A stretch of DNA of 64,000 nt from Dasania marina DSM 21967 (GTDB taxonomy: Bacteria > Pseudomonadota > Gammaproteobacteria > Pseudomonadales > Dasaniaceae): the NCBI RefSeq assembly GCF_000373485.1, contig NZ_KB891576.1, positions 124,001-188,000 of the forward strand, in the 5' to 3' direction. Below the pieces are notes generated by a model, which made no database searches, had not been told where the DNA came from, and saw nothing but the letters and a program-made list of their open reading frames with translations. The position numbers and the translations under genes are program-made. Shown here one piece after another: positions 27,377-36,744 of this stretch. Within the stretch, counting starts at the first letter, position 1, and each line of letters opens with the position of its first letter.

Positions 27377-28159
27377 ATGACTGTACTTTTTGAAATAAGC
27401 GCCATTACTCTGTATTTATTAGCAGCGACCTACCAAGGGGCCTTTCTACTCAACCTTGCCAAGCAGCCGCAAAAAACACTGCTACTGGGCCTTAGCGCAC
27501 TGGCGCTGCTATGTCACGGCATCAGCCTGTTTAGCCGCCCTATCGATTTAGGCCTGCTAAATATTAGCTCGCTATTCTTTTGGTTTATCGCCTTACTGGC
27601 CTTGCTCAGCACCCTGCGCCGCCCCACCTACAATTTGTTAGTGGTGCTGCTGCCGCTGGCCGCGCTGGCCATTGCCGCCGGCATGAGCAACACCACTGCC
27701 CAACCACTGCAAAGCCACCTCAGCAAGGGTATGCTCAGCCATATACTCAGCTCCATACTGGCCTATAGCGTACTCACTATCGCCATGTTTCAAGCTATCG
27801 CCCTGAGCATACAAGACCATCAACTGAAGCAGCATCACGTTAAAGGCATCATCCGCGCCCTGCCGCCACTACAAACCATGGAGGCCATGCTGTTTGAGCT
27901 GCTATGGATAGGCGTAGTGTTATTAAGTATTTCCATACTTAGCGGTATCGTTTTTTTAGAGGATATTTTCGCCCAACACCTCATCCACAAAACCGCACTA
28001 AGCATCGCTGCCTGGTGTATTTTTAGCACTTTATTGTGGGGCCACTGGCAGCTGGGCTGGCGCAGCCAAACCGCAGTGCGCTGGACCATAGGCGGCTTTA
28101 TCGCCTTGATGCTAGGCTATTTTGGCAGCAAATTTGTATTGGAAATTATTCTTCAATAA
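27377..28159 (+). CDS. ypjD: Inner membrane protein YpjD, cytochrome c assembly (CcsA/HemX) family
   Basis: The 260-residue protein is almost wholly hydrophobic, with about eight predicted membrane helices. It carries the conserved HILSSILAYSVLTIA segment near the middle and a GHWQLGWRSQTAVRW stretch near the end, where the family has conserved Trp and His. Its exact activity is not established; the family is related to haem-handling proteins. It lies between divergent ffh and downstream corB, the E. coli order. Confidence 0.88.
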   Translation: MTVLFEISAITLYLLAATYQGAFLLNLAKQPQKTLLLGLSALALLCHGISLFSRPIDLGLLNISSLFFWFIALLALLSTLRRPTYNLLVVLLPLAALAIAAGMSNTTAQPLQSHLSKGMLSHILSSILAYSVLTIAMFQAIALSIQDHQLKQHHVKGIIRALPPLQTMEAMLFELLWIGVVLLSISILSGIVFLEDIFAQHLIHKTALSIAAWCIFSTLLWGHWQLGWRSQTAVRWTIGGFIALMLGYFGSKFVLEIILQ

Positions 28160-28228
28160 CACTTATTGCGTGTTCAGCCTTTTTTCGTCAAGATACGCGC
28201 TTGTTGACCCTATAAGGAATATCACTCG

Positions 28229-29509
28229 TTGGACGAGTTATCGTTAAACCTGCTTTTTACTATTATTGCCATTCTTATTTTGTTATCGGCCTTCTTCTCT
28301 AGCGCCGAAACCGGCATGATGTCACTCAACCGCTATCGCCTTAAACATCTGCTTAAGCAGCGCCACAAGGGTGCCCGTAGAGCCTACAAACTACTAAAAA
28401 AACCCGATCAATTAATTAGCTTAATTTTAATTGGCAACAATCTGGTTAACTTTATTACCGCATCGTTATTTACCGTGGTCGCTATACGACTATGGGGCGA
28501 AGATGCAGCGGTCGTTGCCGCCCCCGTTATTTTAACTATGGTGGTGTTGATATTTGCAGAAATCACCCCTAAAACCATCGCGGCTTTACACCCCGAAAAA
28601 ATCGCCTTCCCAGCCGCCAATGTTTTAACGGTGCTACTGAAAATTCTATTCCCCGTTGTGTGGTTAATTAATAGCCTCACCAACGGCATACTCAAATTAA
28701 TAGGCATCGACCCCAGCATCAACAGCAACGAAGACCTTAGCTCGGCCGAACTACGCACTATCGTGGGCGAAGCCGGGCCACATATACCCAAGCGCCACCA
28801 AGGCATGTTGATCAATATACTCGACCTAGAAGACATCTGTGTTGAAGATATTATGATCCCTCGCAACGAAGTAGTGGGCATAGACTTACAAGAAACTGAC
28901 GAAGATATTTTAGCCACCCTGCGCGACACCGAATTTACTCGCATCCCCGTTTACGATGACGACATCAACAATATCTTAGGGGTATTACACCAGCGCTATG
29001 TCAGCCGCATTATTGATAACGACGGCCTCAACCGCAGCCAGCTCACCAAGGAAATGGTGGAGCCGTACTTTGTGCCTGAAAGCACCCCTCTACACACTCA
29101 GATGGTTAACTTTCAAAAACACAAACACCGCATGGGCATGGTGGTAGACGAATACGGCGTAGTACAGGGTTTGGTTACCCTAGAAGATATATTGGAAGAA
29201 ATCGTCGGTGAGTTCACCTCAAACTTTGCCGATAACACTGAGGACATACACACTCAGGACAACGGCACCCATCTTATCAATGGCACCACCACCATACGTG
29301 ACATTAATAAAAATCTGGACTGGGAGCTACCCACCGAAGGCCCAAAAACCTTAAACGGCCTATTATTAGAGCACTTAGAGTCATTCCCTGACGCGACTGT
29401 CTGCGTACAATATGGTGAGTACTTGTTTGAAATTGTTGAAGTCAAAGACAATATGATACAAAACGTTAAGGCCCATAAACTGATAAACCCTAACGAACAC
29501 TCGCACTAA
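28229..29509 (+). CDS. corB: CorB/HlyC-CorC family membrane protein (DUF21-CBS-CBS)
   Basis: The 426-residue protein has an N-terminal DUF21 (CNNM) membrane domain with SSAETGMMSLNRYR, two CBS domains (about residues 195-320, including DIMIPRNEVVGID and GMVVDEYGVVQGLVTLEDILEEIVGE) and the C-terminal CorC_HlyC domain. The family is linked to Mg2+/Co2+ transport. The start codon is TTG at 28229, preceded by AAGGAA; no ATG lies nearby in frame. It follows ypjD by 69 bp and is probably co-transcribed. Confidence 0.9.
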   Translation: MDELSLNLLFTIIAILILLSAFFSSAETGMMSLNRYRLKHLLKQRHKGARRAYKLLKKPDQLISLILIGNNLVNFITASLFTVVAIRLWGEDAAVVAAPVILTMVVLIFAEITPKTIAALHPEKIAFPAANVLTVLLKILFPVVWLINSLTNGILKLIGIDPSINSNEDLSSAELRTIVGEAGPHIPKRHQGMLINILDLEDICVEDIMIPRNEVVGIDLQETDEDILATLRDTEFTRIPVYDDDINNILGVLHQRYVSRIIDNDGLNRSQLTKEMVEPYFVPESTPLHTQMVNFQKHKHRMGMVVDEYGVVQGLVTLEDILEEIVGEFTSNFADNTEDIHTQDNGTHLINGTTTIRDINKNLDWELPTEGPKTLNGLLLEHLESFPDATVCVQYGEYLFEIVEVKDNMIQNVKAHKLINPNEHSH

Positions 29510-29583
29510 ACCTCCACCCAAAAAACTGCGCAATTTTTTCAGTAAGTAAACAGCTTGTTATGCCACCCTATTACAACAAGCTT

Positions 29584-29808
29584 TTACAGCAGCAGATGCT
29601 TATTCATTTTTTTAAAACGCTTTTTGCACTCACCTAAAACGCCACGCTTTTCATCGTTGCTATACATCACCCAATCGGTGATCTCTAAGGCACTGCGGTA
29701 ACAACCCTCACAGATATCCTCATCGTTTAACAAGCAGATGGAAATACAGGGGGATTTAACTTTTTCTTGCTCAGGCTTTTCTGCTTCAGCCACTTTTTGT
29801 TCAGTCAT
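29584..29808 (-). CDS. DUF1289 small cysteine-rich protein
   Basis: The 74-residue protein has the DUF1289 core: SPCISICLLNDEDICEGCYRS with four cysteines, followed by ITDWVMYSNDEKRGVLGECKKR. These cysteines could bind an iron-sulfur cluster or zinc, but the function is not known. I start it at MTEQKVAEAE (29808), since upstream codons in the same frame overlap the preceding gene region and lack family similarity. It is 36 bp downstream of the gamma-carbonic anhydrase gene. Confidence 0.85.
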   Translation of the reverse strand: MTEQKVAEAEKPEQEKVKSPCISICLLNDEDICEGCYRSALEITDWVMYSNDEKRGVLGECKKRFKKMNKHLLL

Positions 29809-29844
29809 GGTACAACTCTTACTTCTGTAAATGGATAACAGCAA

Positions 29845-30369
29845 CTAATCAGCCAGTGCTGATAAGTCCTGTAAAAAACGACGGCCGTTAGCCACATAAT
29901 GCTCTGCCGACTTATGCAAGCCGCTAATTTCTTGCTCACTCAACTGGCGACGTATACGCGCGGGCGAACCCACCACCAAAGAGCCATCGGGTATATTCAT
30001 ACCTTCGGGCACTAGCGAGTTGGCGCCTATTAAGCAGTGCTTGCCTATAGTAACACCGTTAAGTACCACGGCATTTATGCCGACTAAGCTGTAATCTCCC
30101 ACGGTGCAGCCATGTAGCACAGCCTTATGCCCTACCGTCACGCCTTCGCCTACGGTTAAGGGGTAACCGGGGTCGGCATGTAGCACGCAACCATCTTGTA
30201 TATTGCTACCCTTGCCCACGGTAATTTTCTCATGGTCGGCGCGTATCACCACATTAAACCACAGGCTAACATCGGCAGCTAAAGCCACATCGCCGACTAC
30301 CGTGGCATTATGGGCAATAAAATTTTCAGCTTCTTGCTGCGGGCTTTTATCCGCCAAACGAAACAACAT
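29845..30369 (-). CDS. Gamma-class carbonic anhydrase family protein (YrdA-like)
   Basis: The 174-residue protein is a left-handed beta-helix of hexapeptide repeats with the family's histidines and arginine: [29 protein letters not shown]. It fits the YrdA/CaiE-like group; carbonic anhydrase activity varies within it, and a metal is expected at the trimer interface. It is probably in one operon with the Nudix gene upstream and the DUF1289 gene downstream. Confidence 0.88.
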   Translation of the reverse strand: MLFRLADKSPQQEAENFIAHNATVVGDVALAADVSLWFNVVIRADHEKITVGKGSNIQDGCVLHADPGYPLTVGEGVTVGHKAVLHGCTVGDYSLVGINAVVLNGVTIGKHCLIGANSLVPEGMNIPDGSLVVGSPARIRRQLSEQEISGLHKSAEHYVANGRRFLQDLSALAD

Positions 30370-30393
30370 GCTTATACCTCCAGCGATTGAGTG

Positions 30394-30993
30394 TTAGCCA
30401 TAATCCGGCAAGGCCACATTAAAAAATCCTGTCATTAAATCGGCGATTAAACGCGCGGTTACACCCTGAACCCTATAATCCTGATATGAAAACTGCGGCG
30501 ATAACTGCTGCCTACCGGCATAAATCTGCTGGGTAAACTGCCAGTTGCTGGCCTCAGACAACTGCGCCAAGGGCAGGGTAAAAATAGCGGCTACCTCATT
30601 AGCATTCGCTTTTAGATTGACACTATTTTTAACTAAAGCCACGCAGGGGCTTAAACTAAAACCGCTGCGGGTAACACGTCGATTAAGCTGGCCCAGATAA
30701 GTTACCGCCGCTGGCGGCAGTGCCACTTCTTCATAAGCTTCACGCAAGGCGGTGGCTACATCATCACCATCTTCGGGCTCGGGTTTGCCACCGGGAAAAG
30801 CAATCTCGCTGGGGTGCAGCGCTAAATGCGCCGCCCGCTGGGTCAGTAATAAATCTGCCTGGCCATCGATATTCATCACCGCTAGCAATACCGCGGCACG
30901 CCTGCTGGCGAAGTCATCTTCGACAGCCCTTGCAGGCACAGACAAAGCAAAAGGCTCCGTGAGCAACTGCTGCCTAGCCTGCCAAAAATCCAC
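30394..30993 (-). CDS. Nudix hydrolase, CoA pyrophosphatase type (NudL-like)
   Basis: The 199-residue protein has the Nudix box GGKPEPEDGDDVATALREAYEEV and, just before it, the CoA pyrophosphatase signature LLTQRAAHLALHPSEIAFPGG. Members cleave CoA to 3',5'-ADP and phosphopantetheine or act on related nucleotides. It starts 8 bp after the tgt stop codon, so it may share the queA-tgt transcript. Confidence 0.88.
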   Translation of the reverse strand: MDFWQARQQLLTEPFALSVPARAVEDDFASRRAAVLLAVMNIDGQADLLLTQRAAHLALHPSEIAFPGGKPEPEDGDDVATALREAYEEVALPPAAVTYLGQLNRRVTRSGFSLSPCVALVKNSVNLKANANEVAAIFTLPLAQLSEASNWQFTQQIYAGRQQLSPQFSYQDYRVQGVTARLIADLMTGFFNVALPDYG

Positions 30994-31001
30994 AGCTAAC
31001 C

Positions 31002-32186
<1,185 letters not shown>

Positions 32187-32190
32187 TCAA

Positions 32191-33243
32191 TCAGATTGGC
32201 TGCGGCAATACAAACATGGCATCACCATAGCTAAAAAATCGGTATTGTTGTGCCACCGCCTCGCGGTAAGCGTTAAACACATTATTTTGGCCGGCAAAGG
32301 CACTCACCAACATAATGAGGGTGGATTCTGGCAGATGGAAATTGGTGACCATGGCATCCACCGATTTAAATTGATAACCGGGGTAAATAAAAATTTCGCT
32401 ATCGCCACTAAAGGGTGTTAGCTCACCGCTTTGTGAGGCACTTTCTAGACTGCGCACGGCGGTGGTGCCTACGGCAATAACTCTACCGCCCTTGGCGCGA
32501 GTGGCTGCCACCTGCGCACATACTTCAGCACTCACCTCTATCGTTTCGGCATGCATCTTATGCTCGGTAATATTCTCTACCCGCACCGGCTGAAACGTAC
32601 CCGCCCCTACATGCAGGGTGACGAAGGCGGTATCCACGCCCTTGTCTTTACACTGCTGTAAAAAGCCTTCACTAAAATGTAGCCCAGCGGTGGGCGCAGC
32701 TACCGCACCCTCTTTACGGCCGAACACGGTTTGGTAGCGTTCTCTGTCGCTAAGCTCATCCTTACGATCTATATAAGGAGGCAGCGGCATATGGCCTATG
32801 GTGTTCATTACCGTGACGGCATCACCACCCTCGATAAAGCGCAGCTCGAACAAGGCATCGTGACGCCCCAACACTTCTACCTTAGCTAACACCTCATCGC
32901 TATCGGCCAAGGCTGTTAAGTATAGCTCGGCACCCGCCTTGGGGGACTTGCTGGCTCGCACATGGGCCAACACCCTGTCTTGGTCTAGCATGCGCTCTAC
33001 CAGTATCTCTATGCGACCACCGCTGGCCTTGCGGCCCCACAAACGGGCGGCCAGCACCTTGGTATCGTTAAGCACCAGCAAATCGCCCGCCTGCAGCTGG
33101 CTTAGCAAGTCGGTGAATTGACCGTGCACGATCTCGCCGCTGGCACCATCAAGCATAAGCAGACGGCTGGCGGTGCGCTCAGCAGTGGGATAGCGAGCAA
33201 TAAGCTCATCGGGTAAATCGTAGCTAAAATCAGATAACTTCAT
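32191..33243 (-). CDS. queA: S-adenosylmethionine:tRNA ribosyltransferase-isomerase QueA
   Basis: The 350-residue product starts [19 protein letters not shown], the classical QueA N-terminus, and contains [26 protein letters not shown] and [18 protein letters not shown]. It adds the cyclopentane ring to preQ1 in tRNA after Tgt has acted. A frame extending to 33264 would add unrelated residues. It is the first gene of the queA-tgt operon. Confidence 0.97.
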   Translation of the reverse strand: MKLSDFSYDLPDELIARYPTAERTASRLLMLDGASGEIVHGQFTDLLSQLQAGDLLVLNDTKVLAARLWGRKASGGRIEILVERMLDQDRVLAHVRASKSPKAGAELYLTALADSDEVLAKVEVLGRHDALFELRFIEGGDAVTVMNTIGHMPLPPYIDRKDELSDRERYQTVFGRKEGAVAAPTAGLHFSEGFLQQCKDKGVDTAFVTLHVGAGTFQPVRVENITEHKMHAETIEVSAEVCAQVAATRAKGGRVIAVGTTAVRSLESASQSGELTPFSGDSEIFIYPGYQFKSVDAMVTNFHLPESTLIMLVSAFAGQNNVFNAYREAVAQQYRFFSYGDAMFVLPQPI

Positions 33244-33355
33244 AGTGAAAAGTATAGGTGGCAAACAGGCTGTTAATCAGGCGCGCAAGGGTACCGTAAA
33301 ATCAGCCTGCAGACCAGAAAGCCGGCCCAACAGAGCCCACTAATGGCGAATCAGC

Positions 33356-33625
33356 TTAAAGAAACTTGCTCACATACCAACAACTGCTGCTAATGCTATA
33401 AGCCTGCTCCTTGGCCCAAGCTAAACCAGCCCTGACTATGGCCTCAGCCAAACCCATACCACGCAAACTCTCAGGCACAAAAGTACGAGTAAACTCTACC
33501 TGCTCAGCGCCTAGCATACGGTATTGCAATACCGCCTCCTGGCCCTGCACCACAATCACAAAGCGCTCAGCCTGCGGCTGATGCTCTATGTTAAACGGTT
33601 TTTCACCCACAACATTCTGGTTCAA
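33356..33625 (-). CDS. Short GNAT-fold acetyltransferase (YidJ/YjdJ-like)
   Basis: The 89-residue protein matches the short single-domain GNAT group. It has the acetyl-CoA loop RGMGLAEAIVRAGLAWAKEQ and an upstream strand VEFTRTFVPESL. Family members lack the first helices of full GNATs and are of unknown substrate. It is encoded on the minus strand between queA and the tRNA-Leu promoter and stands alone. Confidence 0.8.
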   Translation of the reverse strand: MNQNVVGEKPFNIEHQPQAERFVIVVQGQEAVLQYRMLGAEQVEFTRTFVPESLRGMGLAEAIVRAGLAWAKEQAYSISSSCWYVSKFL

Positions 33626-33764
33626 AATAATTACCCCTGCTTGTTACAACAAACCTCATCGCCTTAGCCTGCAATAATACACACACTCGTGGCAAGCCCC
33701 ACAATACAACGCCACGTAAACTAAAAAAACAGCCCGTTCAAAAAACGCACAAGCGATAAATACT

Positions 33765-33792
33765 TTGACCTTTGAAAAAGCATTGTTATAAT
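33765..33792 (+). promoter_or_regulatory. Sigma-70 promoter of tRNA-Leu
   Basis: TTGACC (33765-33770) and TATAAT (33787-33792) are separated by 16 bp, and the -10 box is followed by GCGCGGC, a GC-rich discriminator typical of stable RNA promoters under stringent control. The tRNA begins 20 bp after the -10 box. Confidence 0.8.
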
Positions 33793-33811
33793 GCGCGGCT
33801 CCAAATGCAGT

Positions 33812-33896
33812 GCCAGTGTGATGAAATTGGTAAACATACCGCATTCAAAATGCGGCGCCTAACGGCTTGGCGGTTCGAGTCCGCCCACTGGTACCA
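33812..33896 (+). tRNA. tRNA-Leu, anticodon CAA
   Basis: The acceptor arms GCCAGTG (33812-33818) and CACTGGT (33886-33892) pair, followed by A and an encoded CCA. The anticodon stem CCGCA/TGCGG encloses loop TTCAAAA, giving anticodon CAA. A long variable arm (GCGCCTAACGGCTTGGC region) and T-loop GGTTCGAGTCC confirm a class II leucine tRNA. It reads UUG codons. A 20-nt copy of its 3' end lies downstream within a repeat cluster. Confidence 0.95.
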
Positions 33897-33897
33897 T

Positions 33898-34456
33898 TCT
33901 ACACTGCATCATCCCAGCACCAACAAAACTCCTTAAGAACTACGCTAATGCAATGCGGGCTCGGACCCGGTTCGACCATTTGTGCTTACAGCACAAGGGG
34001 AACGAGGAGCGTAGCGACGATGCCCCGAAGGGGTTAAAACAGCATCAAGCTGTTTTAATTACAAAATGCGAAAGCATTTTGGTCGCCAGTTTTCTCATGG
34101 CGCCCCGAAGGGGTCGTAACAACCTCAAGTTGTTACGAACAGTCCGCCCACTGGTACCATCTAATTTATATACCCACCACCCGCGATTCTCCCGGCTTAA
34201 TTTATTTACCCTATCTTCACGGGTGGGCGAGAGCCGCCATCGGTTCGACCATTTGTGCTTACAGCACAAAGGGAACGAGGAGCGTAGCGACGATACCCAA
34301 AGCATTTCATGGGGCACGCTGAGCCCCAAGGGGTTAAAACAGCATCAAGCTGTTTTAATTACAAAATGCGAGAGCATTTTGGTCGCCAGTTTTCTCATGG
34401 CGCCCCGAAGGGGTCGTAACAACCTCAAGTTGTTATGACCAATCCGCCTACTAGCA
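33898..34456 (+). repeat. Tandem rtT-like repeat cluster behind tRNA-Leu
   Basis: Two related units follow the tRNA. 34030-34137 and 34330-34437 match at an exact 300-bp offset with very few differences, and their left parts (33968 and 34241 onward, starting CGGTTCGACC) also match, with 27 bp extra in the second. The first unit ends with a perfect 20-nt copy of the tRNA 3' end including CCA (34141-34160 equals 33878-33897); a degraded third copy sits at 34441-34456. Inside are consecutive hairpins (AAAACAGC/GCTGTTTT; CAAAATGC/GCATTTTG; CCCC/GGGG; GTAACAAC/GTTGTTAC). An open frame across it (33953-34438) is not credible. No gene occupies the 589 bp between 33897 and 34485. Confidence 0.85.
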
Positions 34457-34485
34457 GCGCGTAGCAATCTCAATTAGCACACGGA

Positions 34486-34860
34486 TCACTCAATAAGCTC
34501 AAAATCCCAAACCTTAGCCACTATTTTCCAGTCGGAACCAAATTTCATCAGCGTCAATTCATCAGTGAATAGCTTAGGAAGAAAAACCTCACGCGTTCTT
34601 AATATTGCCGTTGTTGGCGTATCTTGAATTACAGCGAGTATCTCATCACTTCGTTTTTCGTTACGATCAACAGGATTTGTTCGACCCCTAACCAAGCCCA
34701 AGTAATCAGCAACCGTCATAGTGACAAACTGATTATTATTATTGCAAAAAAGCCCCGCTTGCGGATGAAATATTTCAGCAAACAAATCCGCATCGCCATT
34801 ATACAAGGCATCAAAATACTTTTTCGCCAACTCGCAGATAGCATTAAAATCTTTACTCAC
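34486..34860 (-). CDS. NTF2-like (SnoaL/lumazine-binding-like) protein
   Basis: The 124-residue protein fits the NTF2-like fold: an N-terminal helix (AKKYFDALYNGDADLFAEIFHPQAGL), followed by strands ending in WKIVAKVWDFE. Such proteins may be small enzymes or binding proteins; no catalytic residues allow a specific assignment. It is the last gene of a minus-strand block of small genes starting near 37361, all AT-richer than the housekeeping genes. It may share a transcript with the SnoaL-like gene 62 bp upstream. Confidence 0.72.
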   Translation of the reverse strand: MSKDFNAICELAKKYFDALYNGDADLFAEIFHPQAGLFCNNNNQFVTMTVADYLGLVRGRTNPVDRNEKRSDEILAVIQDTPTTAILRTREVFLPKLFTDELTLMKFGSDWKIVAKVWDFELIE

Positions 34861-34922
34861 AGCAACCCCCCAAAAACAAACTTTAAAATACTAAAAACAA
34901 CAACTCTACAACATAAGTAACG

Positions 34923-35357
34923 TTATAAATCTGGCGACTCAGACAACAAACCCAGTGTAAGCAGCATAGATGTATCGTCGGACAAGCACCACTGCTCTAT
35001 AACCTTACCCTCTTCTATTCGATAGATAGAGATCTCATCTAATTCAATTTTTTTACCTGTAGCCTTAACCCCTGCATAATCACCTAGGTTAACACCCGTC
35101 GAGGTATATCTTGTTACAACTTTATCTCCCTCTATAATCATGTCATATACTGTCTCAGTCCAATCAGGGATAGCTGTTCGAACCCCCTCAATAGTACTAC
35201 GAACCCCGTCAATGCCACGGCTCTCACTAAGCAAAAAACCTCTTGGCCAATGCACAACAACATCCTTAGAATACACTTCTTCCATCATACTATAATCAGC
35301 TTCATTCCAGATATGATGTAAATTTTCTATAAGTTTCTTATTAGCTTCTCTACTCAT
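34923..35357 (-). CDS. SnoaL-like ester cyclase-type protein
   Basis: The 144-residue protein has the SnoaL/ester cyclase pattern: ENLHHIWNEADYSMMEEVYSKDVVVHWP, then VRTAIPDWTETVYDMIIEGDKVVTRYT and GKKIELDEISIYRIEEGKVIEQW. Start at 35357 is supported by AGGAG five bases upstream; the frame opens eight codons earlier. Known relatives include polyketide cyclases and many proteins of unknown role. It sits between another NTF2-like protein and an ACT protein. Confidence 0.8.
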   Translation of the reverse strand: MSREANKKLIENLHHIWNEADYSMMEEVYSKDVVVHWPRGFLLSESRGIDGVRSTIEGVRTAIPDWTETVYDMIIEGDKVVTRYTSTGVNLGDYAGVKATGKKIELDEISIYRIEEGKVIEQWCLSDDTSMLLTLGLLSESPDL

Positions 35358-35400
35358 GACAACTCCTGAAAACTCATTCAAAAAACAAAACGTTTAAAAA

Positions 35401-35799
35401 CTATGCTGAAAACTCATGTAAAGCAGCCATAGCAAGCTCGGATTTTCCTGCTTGAACAAAAATATGATCATGGTAATAGGCAGCTATAACGTTAGCACTA
35501 ACCCCTTTCTCAGTTAACTTTCTAGCAATAGCAGCCGTTAAACCAACCGCCTCAAGACTAGAATGAACTGTCAGTGTTATGCCTTTAAATACAGCCTCAT
35601 AGGACAACTCAGCGTTATCTGCATTTTCCTTAGTGACCAAAAGTGTTAACCCCTCTTCCTCAAGATAGGATGCCAAAGGCATAAGTTCAGAAAAATCTCC
35701 ATACTTAGCCCTCTTAAAAGTACAAAAAACATACTCTCCATCCAATAACTTGGGTTTCATTGACGCTAACAATTTATCTAGATTTGTTTCACCAGTCAT
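35401..35799 (-). CDS. ACT domain protein (ACT_3/DUF2241-like)
   Basis: The 132-residue protein contains two ACT-like halves. The first carries MKPKLLDGEYVFCTFKRAKYG; the second carries TLTVHSSLEAVGLTAAIARKLTEKGVSANVIAAYYHDHIFV. The motif pattern matches stand-alone ACT proteins thought to bind amino acids. An upstream ATG at 35811 is possible. Its upstream region contains one copy of a noncoding element (35876-35970) found again before the second TonB receptor gene. Confidence 0.8.
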   Translation of the reverse strand: MTGETNLDKLLASMKPKLLDGEYVFCTFKRAKYGDFSELMPLASYLEEEGLTLLVTKENADNAELSYEAVFKGITLTVHSSLEAVGLTAAIARKLTEKGVSANVIAAYYHDHIFVQAGKSELAMAALHEFSA

Positions 35800-35875
35800 A
35801 ACACATTCCAATTAATTTATTTATGTCACAATCGAAGTGCTAAGCCGCTACTACCCTAAGAGTAAATAACAGTTG

Positions 35876-35970
35876 TATTGCTTATGGTTATTCTACAAGC
35901 GCACAACACCATTCGCACACAGCGCTATTTTGCCTGCACTACCTCTAATAAAAACTCCCTCATATGAGGG
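35876..35970 (-). repeat. Copy A of a 95-bp noncoding element shared with 61535-61630
   Basis: The segment aligns almost without gaps to 61535-61630. Shared words include TATTGCT, ATGGTTA, CGCACAAC, CCAT, CGCACAC, ACTA and CCCTCATATGAGGG. The first part (35880-35920) differs from its partner at about 7 of 41 positions. Both copies sit upstream of a minus-strand gene and end in a terminator-like palindrome. It could be a shared operator/leader or a duplicated intergenic unit. Confidence 0.6.
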
Positions 35971-35976
35971 AGCTTT
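35948..35976 (-). terminator. Palindromic terminator overlapping the GNAT-like gene 3' end
   Basis: CTCCCTCATATGAGGGAG (35955-35972) is a perfect 18-bp palindrome flanked by A4-5 on the left and CTTTT on the right, so it can terminate in both directions. The stop codon of the GNAT-like gene (35960-35962) lies inside it. Confidence 0.75.
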
Positions 35977-36460
35977 TATTATCAACCCAATCACTCCAGG
36001 ATATTGTTCTTCCTGGATATGCTCTATGCGTAAATGGCCACTCAGCCTTTAACCATTTTTCAACTTCATTAAAAAGATCAGCATCTAAATAAGTCTCAGT
36101 ATCTCTTACCCAAAGGTAAACTTCACAATCATAGCCATCAGCTTTGGCAGGATTTATATACACACAGCCAATATACCTATCTTTATCCTGAGTAAAAACC
36201 GCGTAAGCAAAAGCCTCCCTAGCATTAAATTCTTGCTCATGAACAACTAATTCATCTAGGTTAAATTGAATACTCATATCATCTTTAGGCCAGCTATCAT
36301 TTTCGAAAAAAATACTCCTCAAACGAGAACGACTGGACATAACCGCTTCATAATCAATTGCGGTAAGACTTTCCTTCAGCACTTCCAACCGAAATTGATC
36401 AGTCCGTAAATGGCTAGGGATTTTAAAGTTTTCTGGAATAAACATACCGTTACTACTCAT
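35960..36460 (-). CDS. GNAT-like acetyltransferase family protein
   Basis: The 166-residue protein resembles GNAT proteins: substrate-side helices (FRLEVLKESLTAIDYEAVMSSRSRLR), the strand FAYAVFTQDKDRYIGCVYINP, and the following YDCEVYLWVR and LFNEVEKWLKAEWPF helix. A clear acetyl-CoA Q/RxxGxG/A loop is not visible, so it may be degenerate or only fold-related. The stop codon sits inside a terminator palindrome, so the last residues (SSLI) are encoded by the stem. It is 20 bp downstream of the small membrane protein gene. Confidence 0.68.
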   Translation of the reverse strand: MSSNGMFIPENFKIPSHLRTDQFRLEVLKESLTAIDYEAVMSSRSRLRSIFFENDSWPKDDMSIQFNLDELVVHEQEFNAREAFAYAVFTQDKDRYIGCVYINPAKADGYDCEVYLWVRDTETYLDADLFNEVEKWLKAEWPFTHRAYPGRTISWSDWVDNKSSLI

Positions 36461-36480
36461 ACATAAACTCTCAAATTCTA

Positions 36481-36744
36481 CTAATTTAATTTTTTTCGCT
36501 TTAAATTACACAAACCATAAAGACTAATCAGCAGCCAAAAAAACTCAATAATAAAGGCCGATAAATTAAAATTAAAATAAAGTGAAACTAAAACAAATGT
36601 CGCCCCTAACGCATTAGCAAGACTAAAAATTAAAGAATCACTGCTAACTTTGCCAACCTGGAGCAACAAATAAGTCCCCACTATTAGCAATACCCCTAAA
36701 TTACCTAAGGCGTCACACCATGTATAACCCATACCGACTCCCAT
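36481..36744 (-). CDS. Small membrane protein, CBU_0592-like family
   Basis: The 87-residue protein has three hydrophobic segments (LGNLGVLLIVGTYLLLQV, LIFSLANALGATFVLVSLYF, LSAFIIEFFWLLISLYGLCN) and a short basic tail. The pattern matches the small CBU_0592-type membrane proteins of unknown function. The ATG at 36744 overlaps the upstream stop (TGATG), suggesting coupling. A second ATG at 36732 has GGAG five bases before it and is an equally good start. Confidence 0.75.
   Translation of the reverse strand: MGVGMGYTWCDALGNLGVLLIVGTYLLLQVGKVSSDSLIFSLANALGATFVLVSLYFNFNLSAFIIEFFWLLISLYGLCNLKRKKLN

Noticed and set aside
27181-27405. A 74-codon frame between ffh and ypjD
   Set aside because: It fills the divergent promoter region, overlaps the ypjD start and lacks a ribosome-binding site or family motif.
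33953-34438. A 161-codon open frame through the repeats behind tRNA-Leu
   Set aside because: Its translation is itself a tandem duplicate of the hairpin repeat and has no protein-like features; the repeat explains the open frame.
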